A stretch of 64,000 bases of DNA, taken from NCBI RefSeq assembly GCF_001423695.1, contig NZ_LMOZ01000001.1, positions 248,001-312,000 of the forward strand. Direction: 5' to 3'. Origin of the DNA: Leifsonia sp. Leaf336 (GTDB lineage Bacteria; Actinomycetota; Actinomycetes; Actinomycetales; Microbacteriaceae). Shown here piece after piece: positions 35,057 to 44,354 of the stretch. Position 1 is the first letter of the stretch; each line of letters opens with the position of its first letter. The translations under genes and the position numbers were made by a program. The notes beneath the pieces are model-generated. The model saw only the letters and a list, made by a program, of their open reading frames with translations. It was not told the origin of the DNA and made no database searches.

Positions 35057-36388
35057 TCAGCGCAGCGGCGCGAGCGACGCGGTGGGTTCGTCCGCGCGCT
35101 TCGGGATGCCGATGACGCCGATCTTCATGGCCTCCGGCATCAGCTGGGTGGTCGCGGCCAGCCCGGCGACGAACCACACGAAGATCGAGTACTGCGTGAT
35201 GAGCGCCACTGTGGCGAAGGCCGGGATCTGTGCGACCAATGCCACGGTCGCGGCGGTCGCCTTGCCGCGCAGCACCAGCAGGATGCCGAACACCAGCGCC
35301 ACCACCACGGCGACGAGGACGATCACGCCGTTGGTGAGCCCGGTGAGGATGAGCTGGCTGTCGATCGAGCGGAAGTTGCCGAAGTACAGGGTGCCCGCCG
35401 AGTTCTTCTCGGCCGAGCTCGCCACCCCGATCGGGTTCATCGTGCCGAAGAGCTGGGTGAGGTCGCCGCGGTAGTTGGCGCTGTCCGTGGCCTCCGAGCC
35501 GGCGTCGTCGAAGACCGAGATGACCAGCGGGAACAGCGCGGCCGACGCGATGATGACGATCGTGACGAGGGTGATCCTGGCGCGACGGGAGATCGCGTCG
35601 CGCATGAACAGGATCGAGAGCACGACGCCGAGCAGCGCGCACACCATCCCGATGCGACTGAACGTGAAGACGGTCGCGACCAGCATCGTCAGGGACATCC
35701 CGACGCGGATCCAGAACCGGAACGGCGACGCCAGCGTGATCGGGATGGCCATCGCGAGGCTCGCGCCTAGGGCGATCGAGTGCCCGAACGCGCCCTCGGC
35801 CCGGGGGACGCCTCCCCGCGACTGAATGGAGCCCCAGGCGGAGTACAGCGAGTTCGGCGCCTTGATCAGCACGAACGGGTTGAAGCGGGTGAGCCCCTCC
35901 ACGATCGCCAGCAGCGCGACGATCGTGAAGCAGACCGCGATCGCGCCGTGGATCCAGAGCGGGTCCACCTTCAGCGGCGCCACCCGGCCGACGATGTAGC
36001 CGGCGACGAAATAGGTGACAACGAGGATCGCGGCCCCGAGCGCGATGCCGGCGTTGCCGGTGAACAGCGAGCAGATCGCGCAGACGACGACGAGCGTCAT
36101 CAGGCCGTCCAGCCAGCTCAATCGGAATCGGGGCACCGGCAGCAGCGCGGCCACGACCAGGAACGCCGCGGCCGTCGCGGGCGGGAGGTAGTAGTTGCCG
36201 TTGAAGCCGACTCCGAAGCCCAGCCAGATCGGCACGAAGCAGATCGAGACGATCCAGGAGGCCACGGCCAGTCTGGGGTACCGGTGCAGCACCACGAAGC
36301 CCAGGACCGCGACCGCGACAGCGACGGCGATCAGCAGAGTCTTGTCGACCGAAGGGGCGTCCAGCGGCCCGTTCGAGAGTACGAGCAC
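35057..36388 (-). CDS. O-antigen ligase/polymerase family protein (Wzy-like)
   Basis: 443 residues, about 12 hydrophobic segments with a large extracytoplasmic loop (~295-350, DAGSEATDSANYRGDLTQLF), the layout of Wzy polymerases and O-antigen ligases. It would join repeat units on the outer face of the membrane. RGGVPRAEGAFGHSIALGA matches the conserved Arg-containing loop. Start GTG 36388 has GGGAGGGGG 6 bases upstream. It is the last of four same-strand genes (sugar transferase, PKD protein, glycosyltransferase, polymerase), 17 bases after the previous stop. Confidence 0.85.
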   Translation of the reverse strand: MLVLSNGPLDAPSVDKTLLIAVAVAVAVLGFVVLHRYPRLAVASWIVSICFVPIWLGFGVGFNGNYYLPPATAAAFLVVAALLPVPRFRLSWLDGLMTLVVVCAICSLFTGNAGIALGAAILVVTYFVAGYIVGRVAPLKVDPLWIHGAIAVCFTIVALLAIVEGLTRFNPFVLIKAPNSLYSAWGSIQSRGGVPRAEGAFGHSIALGASLAMAIPITLASPFRFWIRVGMSLTMLVATVFTFSRIGMVCALLGVVLSILFMRDAISRRARITLVTIVIIASAALFPLVISVFDDAGSEATDSANYRGDLTQLFGTMNPIGVASSAEKNSAGTLYFGNFRSIDSQLILTGLTNGVIVLVAVVVALVFGILLVLRGKATAATVALVAQIPAFATVALITQYSIFVWFVAGLAATTQLMPEAMKIGVIGIPKRADEPTASLAPLR

Positions 36389-36405
36389 GGCGCACCCCCT
36401 CCCGG

Positions 36406-37641
36406 TCAGCGTCCGCGCGGGCTCAGCCTCAGGCGGCTCAGCGTGCGACGGCTCGGCGTGCGTGGGCTCAGTTTAGGCGCGGGTGCGGTCGTCGCGCCGA
36501 CGGTGGCTCGGACGAGTTCCGCGATGCGCCGCTGGTACGACTCCGGGCTGTGCCGTTCCTCGGCCGCCTGCACGTCGCGGTCCAGCAGGGCGGAGGCGTC
36601 GGCCCAGTGCTCCACCGTCCGCTGCAGGGCGTCCGCGATGGAGGCGGCGTCGCCCGGGCGGACGGTGACGGCCGTGCGGTACCCGTCGGTGGCCTCCAGC
36701 AGGCCGCTGGTCGCGCTGGCGATGACGGGGCGGCCGCTCAGGATGCCCTCCACCGCGGTGTTGCCGAACGGCTCGTCGGCGACCGACGGCACCAGCACCA
36801 CGTCGCCGGCGCTCAGGTAGTCCCACACCGACGGCTGGAAGCCGACGAACGAGACCCGGGACTGCAGCCGCTTCTCGTCGACCTTGCGGTGCAGGTCGCG
36901 CTCGTACCACTCGTAGCCGGGGAAGACGGCGCCGACCAGGTCGAGCCGGGCGGGCACCCCGCGGCGCTGGAGCTCGGCGATCGCGTCGATCGCGACGTCG
37001 ACGCCTTTGCGCGGCGAGAGCCGTCCGATGTAGGTGACCCGCAGGTCTCCGTCGATGACGGCCCTGGCGGGCCGCCGGTGCTCGGGGCCCGGCACGGCGT
37101 TGTAGACGACGGTCGTGCGGCGGCCGAGCGACGGGTAGGCGCTGCGCAGCACCTCCACGCTGAAGGCGCTGTTGGCGATCACCGTCTGCGCGAGCAGCAG
37201 GGGCGCCGAGAGCACCTTCTTGACGATCGGGGAGGCCGTGCCCTCGCCCTCGTGCACATGCACGACGACGGGGATGCGGGCGAGCCGCGCCAGGCCGATC
37301 CAGAGCGGGATGGTCACGGTGTTGACGAACACCGCCGCCGGCCGCTCCCGGCGGAGCAGCGCCCCGCCGCGCCGCAGCCCGCGGAGGGTCGTGGCGGCGA
37401 AGCGCACGAACCCCCGCGGGCGGAGGACGCTCTTGCGGACGACCGGGGCGGGGCACAGCTCCACCCTGGCCCCCCGCCGCCGCAGCTCGGCGATCAGGGG
37501 GCCGTCGGCCGGGACGGTGACCAGCACGTCCCAGCCGTCGGAGAGGAGTCCGCTAACCGACTCGAGGAGCACCCGGTCGGAGCCGTACAGCTCCGAACCG
37601 GGGTGCGCCACGAGGATGGCCGCGTGAGGCGACCGGGTCAC
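36406..37641 (-). CDS. Glycosyltransferase family 4
   Basis: 411 residues, GT-B, retaining. N-terminal VAHPGSELYGSDRVLLESV and VVVHVHEGEG; C-terminal VTYIGRLSPRKGVDVAIDAI, VSFVGFQPSVWDYLSAGDVV and PFGNTAVEGILSGRPVIASA, the donor-binding E-x7-E region. It ends in an Arg/Ser/Leu repeat tail (RTPSRRTLSRLRLSPRG), not part of the fold. Its GTG start overlaps the stop of the PKD protein gene (GTGA), so the surface protein and this transferase are translated together. Confidence 0.9.
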   Translation of the reverse strand: MTRSPHAAILVAHPGSELYGSDRVLLESVSGLLSDGWDVLVTVPADGPLIAELRRRGARVELCPAPVVRKSVLRPRGFVRFAATTLRGLRRGGALLRRERPAAVFVNTVTIPLWIGLARLARIPVVVHVHEGEGTASPIVKKVLSAPLLLAQTVIANSAFSVEVLRSAYPSLGRRTTVVYNAVPGPEHRRPARAVIDGDLRVTYIGRLSPRKGVDVAIDAIAELQRRGVPARLDLVGAVFPGYEWYERDLHRKVDEKRLQSRVSFVGFQPSVWDYLSAGDVVLVPSVADEPFGNTAVEGILSGRPVIASATSGLLEATDGYRTAVTVRPGDAASIADALQRTVEHWADASALLDRDVQAAEERHSPESYQRRIAELVRATVGATTAPAPKLSPRTPSRRTLSRLRLSPRGR

Positions 37642-40600
37642 GGTACCGGGACCACCGCGAAGTTGTCCCAGCGCGTGACCACCGGGGTGGTGGTCGCGCT
37701 GCCCGACAGGTACGAGCGGAGGCCGACGGTGCCGGCGACCTGGAGGGCCGCAGTCGAGTCGGTCGTGCTCAGCGTCCAGGCGGTGGGCTCGGTGCCGGTG
37801 CCCGACCAGACCTTCGCGCGGATGGTGGTCGGCGAGGTGCCGAAGACCTGGACCCGCAGCTTCAGCTGGTCGGTGGCGTTGACCACGGTGAGACCCGTGA
37901 TGTTCGCCGCCGAGAGCGTCGTCGAGCCCTGCAGCAGTTGCAGCTGCACCGCGCCTCCGGCCTTCACCCAGACCCGTGCCTCGTAGTCGGCGCTGCCCAC
38001 CATTCTGCCGATGCCCGAGTAGTAGAGGCCGCCGCCGCTCGCCGCCGAGTCACCGGAGAGGGTGACCGTCAGGTCGCTGCGGGTGGAGGTGACGGACGGC
38101 AGGGTCGCCGTCTTGGTCGTGCCTGCCGAGACCGTCTGCTGGCCGAACCCGCCCGCGGTGCTGAAGCTGGTCGCGCCGCCCGAGAGCGTCCACGCCCCGC
38201 CGGTGTCGGCGTTGCCCCAGCCGTTGGGGGTCGACCGCTCGAACGCGTCCTGCGCGAGGGCGCTGGTGACCGTCACCGACTTGGTGGCCGTCGCCGTCGC
38301 ACCCTGGTTGTCCGTCACGGTCAGGGTGACCGTGTAGGTGCCGGACGTCGCGTAGGTGTGGTTCGCCGTGGCTCCGGTCGCCGTTCCTCCGTCGCCGAAG
38401 TTCCAGGCGTAGGAGGCGACGGTGCCGTCAGGGTCGCTCGACGCGCTGCCGTTGACCGCGACTCCCAGCCCCGCCGGGGTGGCGGTGAACGAGGCGACCG
38501 GCGGCTGGTTCGGCGGCAGGGTCGTGGTGACCTGGTGCTGGACCTGGTTGGTCGCGCCGGCGTTGTCCGTCACGGTGAGCGTCACGGTGAAGGTTCCCGC
38601 CGTGGCGTACGTGTGGCTCGCCGTCGCTCCCGTGCCCGTCGCTCCGTCACCGAAGTCCCAGGCGTAGGAGGCCACGGTGCCGTCCGGGTCGGACGAGGTC
38701 GTGCCATTGAACGTCGCGGCCAGGTTGGTCGCCGAGGACGTGAACGCGGCCACCGGGGGCTGGTTGGCCACCACCGTGATCGGGTTGGTCACGCTGGTCT
38801 GGGCGCCCTTGTCATCCGTCACCGTGAGCTTGACCTGGAACGTGCCGGCCGAAGCGTAGGTGTGGGTGGCAGTGGAGCCCGTTCCCGTGGAGCCGTCTCC
38901 GAAGTCCCAGGCCCACGAGGCGACCGTTCCGTCGGGATCGGACGACGTGGTTCCGTCGAACGAGGCCGCGAGGTAGGTCGAGCTCGAGGTGAACGCGGCC
39001 ACCGGAGGCTGGTTCGGCGGCGGTGCGACGACGCTCACGCCCTGGCTGGTCGTGTTGGTCGCTCCCTGGTTGTCGGTCACCGTGAGGGTGACGTTGTAGC
39101 TGCCGCCCTGCAGGTAGGTGTGGCTGGCCGTCGGGCCTGTCGCGAGCGATCCGTCACCGAAGTCCCACGCGTAGGAGGCGATGGTGCCGTCCGGGTCGGA
39201 CGAGGCCGATCCGTCGACGTTCACCGTCAGCTGCGACGCGGTCTTGGTGAAGGAGGCCACCGGAGGCTGGTTGGGCAGTGTACCCGACGTCCCCAGGCTG
39301 TACTGGTTGGCGACGTCCTGTGCCGAGAGGACGGTCGAGTAGACCGCCGCCTCGTCCAGGGTGCCGTTGAAGTACGGCCCGGTGGAGCCCCAGGTGTTGT
39401 CCCCGCCGATGCGCCAGTAGCCGGTGTACGACTGCGCCTGCGTCTGCGGGTTGGTGCCGATCAGCTGACCGTCGACGTACAGCTTCATGCCGTCCGGTCC
39501 CTGGGTCGCCACCGCCTGGTGCCAGCTGTTGTCGTTCAGCGGGTTGGGCGAGGTGATGGTGTTGGTCTGGCCGGTCCAGACGCCGAACACGATGCGGCCG
39601 TCGTCCTGCATGTAGATGTGACGGTCGTAGTTGCTCGACAGGCCGGTCTGCTGGTCGCCGAAGCCGATCAGCTTGCCGCCGTGCGTGGTGTTGGTCTTGA
39701 ACCAGATCGACTCGGTGTAGACCGTCGGGTTCGTGGCCGGCACCGTGCTCGCCACCACTCCGCCGGACGACCCGTTGGAGTTGGTGTTGAACCTCACCGC
39801 GTTGTCGGTGCCGCCGTTCAGCACACCCGCGACGCCTTGAGTCGTCGCCGTGCCGGAGTAGGTCCCGGTCGTGCCGTACGGGTCGGAGGCGAGGGCCGTG
39901 CTGCCGGAGGTCTCGTCGAGCCGCCAGTAGATGTCCGGCCCGGCGTTGTAGACGGCCTTGCCATAGGCGTCGGCCGGAGCCGGGTTCAGCGGCGACGGGC
40001 GCCCGGAGGCGACGTACTGGTTGGCGACCGTCATCTTGTCGAGCACTGTCGGGTACATCGACACCTGGCCGATGTCACCGGCGAAGAAGTTGCTCGACGG
40101 CTGGTTCGGCCATCCGCCCAGGTTGTCTCCGCCGATCCGCCAGTAGCCCGTGTACGGCTGCCCGACCGTGACGTCGGTGCGCGCTCCCGCCGGCTTGCCG
40201 TCGAGGTACAGGCGCATTCCGTTGGCGCCGAGCGACGCCGTCACCTGATGCCACTGGCCGTCGTTGTATCCGGGAGCGGTGTTCAGGGTCGCCACACCGC
40301 CCGGGTAGACACCGAAGAAGATGCGCCCGGCGTTGTCCATGTAGATGTGACGGTCGTAGCTTCCGGAGGTACCGGTGTTGGCGTTGCCGAAGCCGAGGAT
40401 CTTGCCTCCGCTCGTCGACGTCGTGCGGAACCATGCGGACACCGTGAAGGTGTTCGGGCCGGCGATCGCGGTCGGCGTGACGGCGAGGCTGGTCGAGCCG
40501 TTGAAGGTGCTCGCGGTGACCCCGCTGATCGGTCCGGCGGCTCCCTGCGTGACGGCGGTCTCGGTCAGATCGGTGAACCCGATGTGGTCGAGCGCCGTGG

Positions 40601-42356
40601 TCCCGCTGGACTCGTCGAACGGCCAGTACGACGTCGCACCCGCCTGGTTCACCGAGTCGGAGTAGGCGCCTCCGCTGCTCGTGGCGGCGACGGTCACCGC
40701 GTTGGTGTCACGGGACGTCATGTTGCCGACCGGGTCGTACACCTTCACGTGGTAAACCGGGTGGCTCCCGGGCGTCAGCCCGGAATCAACGAACCCGATG
40801 ATCGGCCGCGTGTAGAAGTTCGAGTGCACGGTGGTCTGGTAGACCGGGGTGGTGCCGGCGTCGCGGTAGACCTTGTAGGTGAGGTAGCCGTTGTCGCGGT
40901 CGTACGTGGCCGCGAAGCTGACGCGCACCTGGCCGGCGTTGAAGGAGGCCGCCGTCGGCGTGAGCGGGATGCCCATGGGCCCGACCTTGTTCGGCGCGGA
41001 GCTCGTCAGAGCGAACCGCGCGAGGCCTTGCGTCGCGACACCGTTCACCGACGGGAACTCGCCGCCGTAGACGACGTACTTGCTGTTTCCGTTGACGCTC
41101 CAGGTCGCCTGGCCCTGGCCGGTGAAGGTGCCGGTCGTCCAGTCGGGGAACCAGTCCAGCAGCGACGGGGAGGGGTTGCCCGCCCAGTTGAAGTAGCCGT
41201 ACGGGTCGTTCGTGATCGTGCCCGTCGCCGCCTTGCTGAACGCGAGCGAGTGGTGGAACGTCCACGTCGGGCTGGTCTGCGGGAAGCCGCCGATGTTGCC
41301 GCAGTAGTGGATGTGCCCGGCGATGTAGAGCGCGTTGTCCGCCTGCGGGAACACGGAGTACGTGTCGCCGTGGCAGTCCTCGATCCAGTTGATCGCGCCC
41401 GTGTTCGGATCGGCCGAGAAGCTGCCTTCGAGGTTGCCTCCCGAACCGAACACATAGCCGGAGCCGTAGACGCGGTCGTTGGTCGTGGCCAGCGAGTAGA
41501 TGCTCGCCTGCGACCCGGCGTCGCGCACGGTCTGGTTGGCCGCGAACGGCAGGATCGCTGCAGTGCTGGCGTCGACCGCGACGAGACCGTAGTTGGCGAG
41601 GCCTCCCACGTTCTGGAACCGGCCGCCGGCGATCACCTTGGAGCCGTCCTTGGTCAGAGCCGTGGCGTAGACCGAGTCGTCGGCGTCCGCCTGCCAGTTG
41701 AGCGTCGAGCCGTCGGTGGCGCTCACCGCGGCGAGGTACTTGCGAGCGACGCCGTTGACGGTCGTGAAGTCACCGCCCACGTACGCCGCGGTGTTCGATG
41801 CCGTGACCGCGCGGCCCGTCGTCGACAGGATCGGCTTGAACGTGCTGACAATCGTGTTCGTGGCCGTGGAGAACGCGGCGAGACGGTAGTAGCCCTTGCC
41901 GTCGATCGACGTGAAGTCGCCCGCGACGTAGATGCGGCTGCCGTCGGGCGACGCCGCGATCGAGAGCGCCTGGGCGTTCAGGTTCGGTGCGAAGGGGAGC
42001 AGAGTGCCCGTCGTGATGTCGTACGCCAGCAGGTTGTTGCGCGGGGTCTCGTTCGTCCCTGCGGGCGAGCCGGCCGGCCGCGCCGAGGTGAACTTGCCCG
42101 CGACGTAGACCGTGTTGCCGACGACCACCTGCGACCAGACGACTCCGTTGATCTGCGGGGTGGGCAGCACGTCGGCGGTGACGGTCGGCGGGGTCGAGGG
42201 GTTCGTGGGATCGGGGGGATTGCTGTCGGCCGCGGCAGGCTGCGCGATGGCGAGCCCGCCGAAGATGAGGCCGACGGCCGTCAGGATGGCGGTCAGCCAG
42301 GCTAGTTTGCGAGAACTGGCCAGCGAGCGAGCGCGTGGGACTTTCTCTGTACTCAT
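37638..42356 (-). CDS. Very large secreted beta-propeller/LamG/PKD protein
   Basis: 1572 residues, exported (signal peptide ending near AQPAAA, ~48). Domain order: delta-60-like repeats probably forming a beta-propeller (~70-480; repeated AYVGGDFTTVNG units); a fibronectin-III-like stretch; two LamG/concanavalin-like domains (each with SYWPFDESSG or IYWRLDETSG, then YDRHIYM and GYWRIGGDN); four PKD domains (NQPPVASF ... WDFGDG); and a final ~200-residue module (DAFERSTPNGWG...) shared with the beta-helix proteins. It is likely a cell-surface glycan-binding protein. ATG 42356 follows a weak GAGG; the signal peptide starts here. Confidence 0.88.
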   Translation of the reverse strand: MSTEKVPRARSLASSRKLAWLTAILTAVGLIFGGLAIAQPAAADSNPPDPTNPSTPPTVTADVLPTPQINGVVWSQVVVGNTVYVAGKFTSARPAGSPAGTNETPRNNLLAYDITTGTLLPFAPNLNAQALSIAASPDGSRIYVAGDFTSIDGKGYYRLAAFSTATNTIVSTFKPILSTTGRAVTASNTAAYVGGDFTTVNGVARKYLAAVSATDGSTLNWQADADDSVYATALTKDGSKVIAGGRFQNVGGLANYGLVAVDASTAAILPFAANQTVRDAGSQASIYSLATTNDRVYGSGYVFGSGGNLEGSFSADPNTGAINWIEDCHGDTYSVFPQADNALYIAGHIHYCGNIGGFPQTSPTWTFHHSLAFSKAATGTITNDPYGYFNWAGNPSPSLLDWFPDWTTGTFTGQGQATWSVNGNSKYVVYGGEFPSVNGVATQGLARFALTSSAPNKVGPMGIPLTPTAASFNAGQVRVSFAATYDRDNGYLTYKVYRDAGTTPVYQTTVHSNFYTRPIIGFVDSGLTPGSHPVYHVKVYDPVGNMTSRDTNAVTVAATSSGGAYSDSVNQAGATSYWPFDESSGTTALDHIGFTDLTETAVTQGAAGPISGVTASTFNGSTSLAVTPTAIAGPNTFTVSAWFRTTSTSGGKILGFGNANTGTSGSYDRHIYMDNAGRIFFGVYPGGVATLNTAPGYNDGQWHQVTASLGANGMRLYLDGKPAGARTDVTVGQPYTGYWRIGGDNLGGWPNQPSSNFFAGDIGQVSMYPTVLDKMTVANQYVASGRPSPLNPAPADAYGKAVYNAGPDIYWRLDETSGSTALASDPYGTTGTYSGTATTQGVAGVLNGGTDNAVRFNTNSNGSSGGVVASTVPATNPTVYTESIWFKTNTTHGGKLIGFGDQQTGLSSNYDRHIYMQDDGRIVFGVWTGQTNTITSPNPLNDNSWHQAVATQGPDGMKLYVDGQLIGTNPQTQAQSYTGYWRIGGDNTWGSTGPYFNGTLDEAAVYSTVLSAQDVANQYSLGTSGTLPNQPPVASFTKTASQLTVNVDGSASSDPDGTIASYAWDFGDGSLATGPTASHTYLQGGSYNVTLTVTDNQGATNTTSQGVSVVAPPPNQPPVAAFTSSSTYLAASFDGTTSSDPDGTVASWAWDFGDGSTGTGSTATHTYASAGTFQVKLTVTDDKGAQTSVTNPITVVANQPPVAAFTSSATNLAATFNGTTSSDPDGTVASYAWDFGDGATGTGATASHTYATAGTFTVTLTVTDNAGATNQVQHQVTTTLPPNQPPVASFTATPAGLGVAVNGSASSDPDGTVASYAWNFGDGGTATGATANHTYATSGTYTVTLTVTDNQGATATATKSVTVTSALAQDAFERSTPNGWGNADTGGAWTLSGGATSFSTAGGFGQQTVSAGTTKTATLPSVTSTRSDLTVTLSGDSAASGGGLYYSGIGRMVGSADYEARVWVKAGGAVQLQLLQGSTTLSAANITGLTVVNATDQLKLRVQVFGTSPTTIRAKVWSGTGTEPTAWTLSTTDSTAALQVAGTVGLRSYLSGSATTTPVVTRWDNFAVVPVP

Positions 42357-42422
42357 GACAACCTCGGTGTCTGTTCGGTCGGGAAGGTGCTCGGGATTGC
42401 GGTGCGAATACCGGGGGCGCAA

Positions 42423-43949
42423 CTAATACGCCCCCACGGGATGTGTCAGCACCTTGACGGTGCGCCACATGATGACGAGGTCGCCGGTGAGCGACCAGTT
42501 CTCCACGTAGTAGAGATCCAGGCGGACGCTCTCCTGCCAGGAGAGGTCCGATCGTCCGTTGACCTGCCACATCCCGGTGAGCCCCGGCTTGATGTACAGG
42601 CGTCTGTGCACATGGTTCTCGTAGCCGTCGACCTCCGCGGGGAGGGGCGGCCGTGGCCCGACGAGACTCATCTCGCCGAGGAAGACGTTGACGATCTGCG
42701 GCAGCTCGTCGAGAGAGTATTTGCGCAGCACACGGCCGACGTGGGTCACCCGCGGGTCGTCGTGGAGCTTGAAGAGGAGGCCGTTTCCCTCGTTCTTCTC
42801 CTGGAGCGCGGCGAGCCGCGCCTCCGCGTCGACGCACATCGACCGGAACTTCAGCATCCGGAATCGCTCGCCTCCGCGGCCGACGCGCTCCTGCGAGAAG
42901 ATGATCGGTCCTCCGTCGTCGAGCTTGATGGCGATGGCTACCGCCAGGAAGACCGGAGCGAGCAGGATCAGCGCGAGGCCGGAGGCGAAGAAGTCGAAAG
43001 CGCGCTTCAGCACGTGCTTGCCGCCCTCGAACTGCGGGATCTCGACGTGGATGAGCGGGAGGCCCTCGACCGGCCGGAAGTGGATGCGCGGCCCGGCGAT
43101 GTCGGTGAGCGGCGACGCGAGCACGAGCTCGGTCGCGGTGCCCTCGAGCTTCCACGCCAGCCGGCGGACGAAGTCGCCCCCGCTGAGCGCCCGGCCGGCG
43201 ACGATCACAGTGTCGGCGCCGAGCCGGGCTGCCGCCTCCGCGACCCCCGACAGGTCCGAGACGACGGGCACCTCCCTCTCAGGGGAGGCGATGCGGCGGC
43301 TCAGCTCCGCATCCTTCTTGGCGCCTTTCCGCTTCCCCGTGTCGAGAGCGGCACCCACGACGTTGTAGGCCGCTCCCGACTTCTGGTGGATCTGGCGCAC
43401 GACGGTGTCGACGTCGTCGTATCGGCCGACGACGAGGGCCCGCGAGAGATAGTGGTCGAACGAGCGCTGCCTGATCAGCCAGTGCCGCCACAGCCACCGC
43501 GAGAACAGCACGCCGCCCATGCCGAGCGGGAGGGCGAGCACGAAGTAGCCGCGGGCGATGTCGACCTTGCCGACCAGGAAGAAGATGGCGAGGAGGCCGA
43601 AGGTGATGGCGGTCGCGGCGACCACCCTCCGGTACTCGATGACCCCGACGCCGACGACCCGGGAGTCGCGGGTGTGGTAGGCCGCGAGCGTGAACATCCA
43701 GGTCAGGGCGATCACGAGCGACACCGTCACGTAGTCGATCCGCAGGCCTTCGCCTGCCGTGCTGGGGGTGTCCTCGAAGCCGAAGCGCACGAAGATCGCG
43801 CCGATGGTGCTCGCCAGGATGATGAGCGTGTCGGTCGCGATCAGGCGGAAGCGGTAGTGCCGCGCCCAGCTGCGCTCCGAAGTGAGCTGGCGGACGTGGC
43901 TGTGGCCGTTGTGGGCCAGTGTCGCCAGGCGCGGGCGGAGGACGGTCAT
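42423..43949 (-). CDS. Polyprenyl-phosphate sugar transferase (WbaP/ExoY type)
   Basis: 508 residues; starts repeat-unit synthesis by transferring a sugar-1-phosphate to undecaprenyl phosphate. Four or five N-terminal membrane segments and a CoA-binding-like middle domain (RALVVGRYDDVDTVVRQI) precede a further helix (FDFFASGLALILLAPVFLAV) and the catalytic bacterial sugar transferase domain: RVGRGGERFRMLKFRSMC, LRKYSLDELPQIVNVFLGEM, SLVGPRPPLPAEV, YIKPGLTGMWQVNGR. ATG 43949 has GGAGG 8 bases upstream. First gene of the four-gene minus-strand set; a long (~270-400 base) non-coding leader lies before it. Confidence 0.95.
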   Translation of the reverse strand: MTVLRPRLATLAHNGHSHVRQLTSERSWARHYRFRLIATDTLIILASTIGAIFVRFGFEDTPSTAGEGLRIDYVTVSLVIALTWMFTLAAYHTRDSRVVGVGVIEYRRVVAATAITFGLLAIFFLVGKVDIARGYFVLALPLGMGGVLFSRWLWRHWLIRQRSFDHYLSRALVVGRYDDVDTVVRQIHQKSGAAYNVVGAALDTGKRKGAKKDAELSRRIASPEREVPVVSDLSGVAEAAARLGADTVIVAGRALSGGDFVRRLAWKLEGTATELVLASPLTDIAGPRIHFRPVEGLPLIHVEIPQFEGGKHVLKRAFDFFASGLALILLAPVFLAVAIAIKLDDGGPIIFSQERVGRGGERFRMLKFRSMCVDAEARLAALQEKNEGNGLLFKLHDDPRVTHVGRVLRKYSLDELPQIVNVFLGEMSLVGPRPPLPAEVDGYENHVHRRLYIKPGLTGMWQVNGRSDLSWQESVRLDLYYVENWSLTGDLVIMWRTVKVLTHPVGAY

Positions 43950-44221
43950 CGTGGGTCCTCCGTCCGGAGTGTGGAAGAGCCGACGGCGGCTTGGGGGAAA
44001 CCGTGGTCTCGAACGGATTCACCGCCGCCGACTCCGTTCCGCGAGGGACGGCCCGTGCCCGTCAGGCGCCGGGCACCCCGGATGGGGTCGAGTGCGTGAG
44101 GCGCTCGGTGCGATCGTGTCGGGTTCACGGGTCGTCCCTGGGTTCGGGTTGGTGCGTTTTCGGGTGGTGTGCACCGGTGAGGTCGCTCCGTGCGGGCTTC
44201 GGGTTGTTCTCCTGCAATAAA

Positions 44222-44253
44222 GTGATTGTTCCTCACCAATTCACAAAGGTGAG
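44222..44253. promoter_or_regulatory. AT-rich control region with GTGA-N7-TCAC palindrome
   Basis: In the ~405-base gap (43950-44354) between the divergent sugar transferase and SRAP genes, an AT-rich stretch holds gtgattgttcctcac (44222-44236, GTGA-N7-TCAC) overlapping a second inverted pair ctcacc/ggtgag (44232-44237 and 44248-44253). The same palindrome type is found at the cytidylyltransferase promoter (8284-8330). I see no gene in the remainder of the gap. Confidence 0.4.
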
Positions 44254-44342
44254 AATACATCGTTTTCTCAGGATGGCGCTCCCCGCATTTGGGGGGTGCG
44301 CGCGAATGAGCGCCCCCCGGACACGGCGTCGGAGGTCGCGCC

Positions 44343-44348
44343 TAAGCT
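44343..44348 (+). promoter_or_regulatory. Leaderless -10 box of the SRAP gene
   Basis: TAAGCT followed by exactly 6 bases (agcggc) and ATG; no Shine-Dalgarno. Confidence 0.5.
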
Positions 44349-44354
44349 AGCGGC

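Noticed and set aside
37938-42305. A 1455-residue open frame on the plus strand
   Set aside because: Antisense shadow of the PKD/LamG protein gene; composition is Arg/Gly/Val repeats without any motif.
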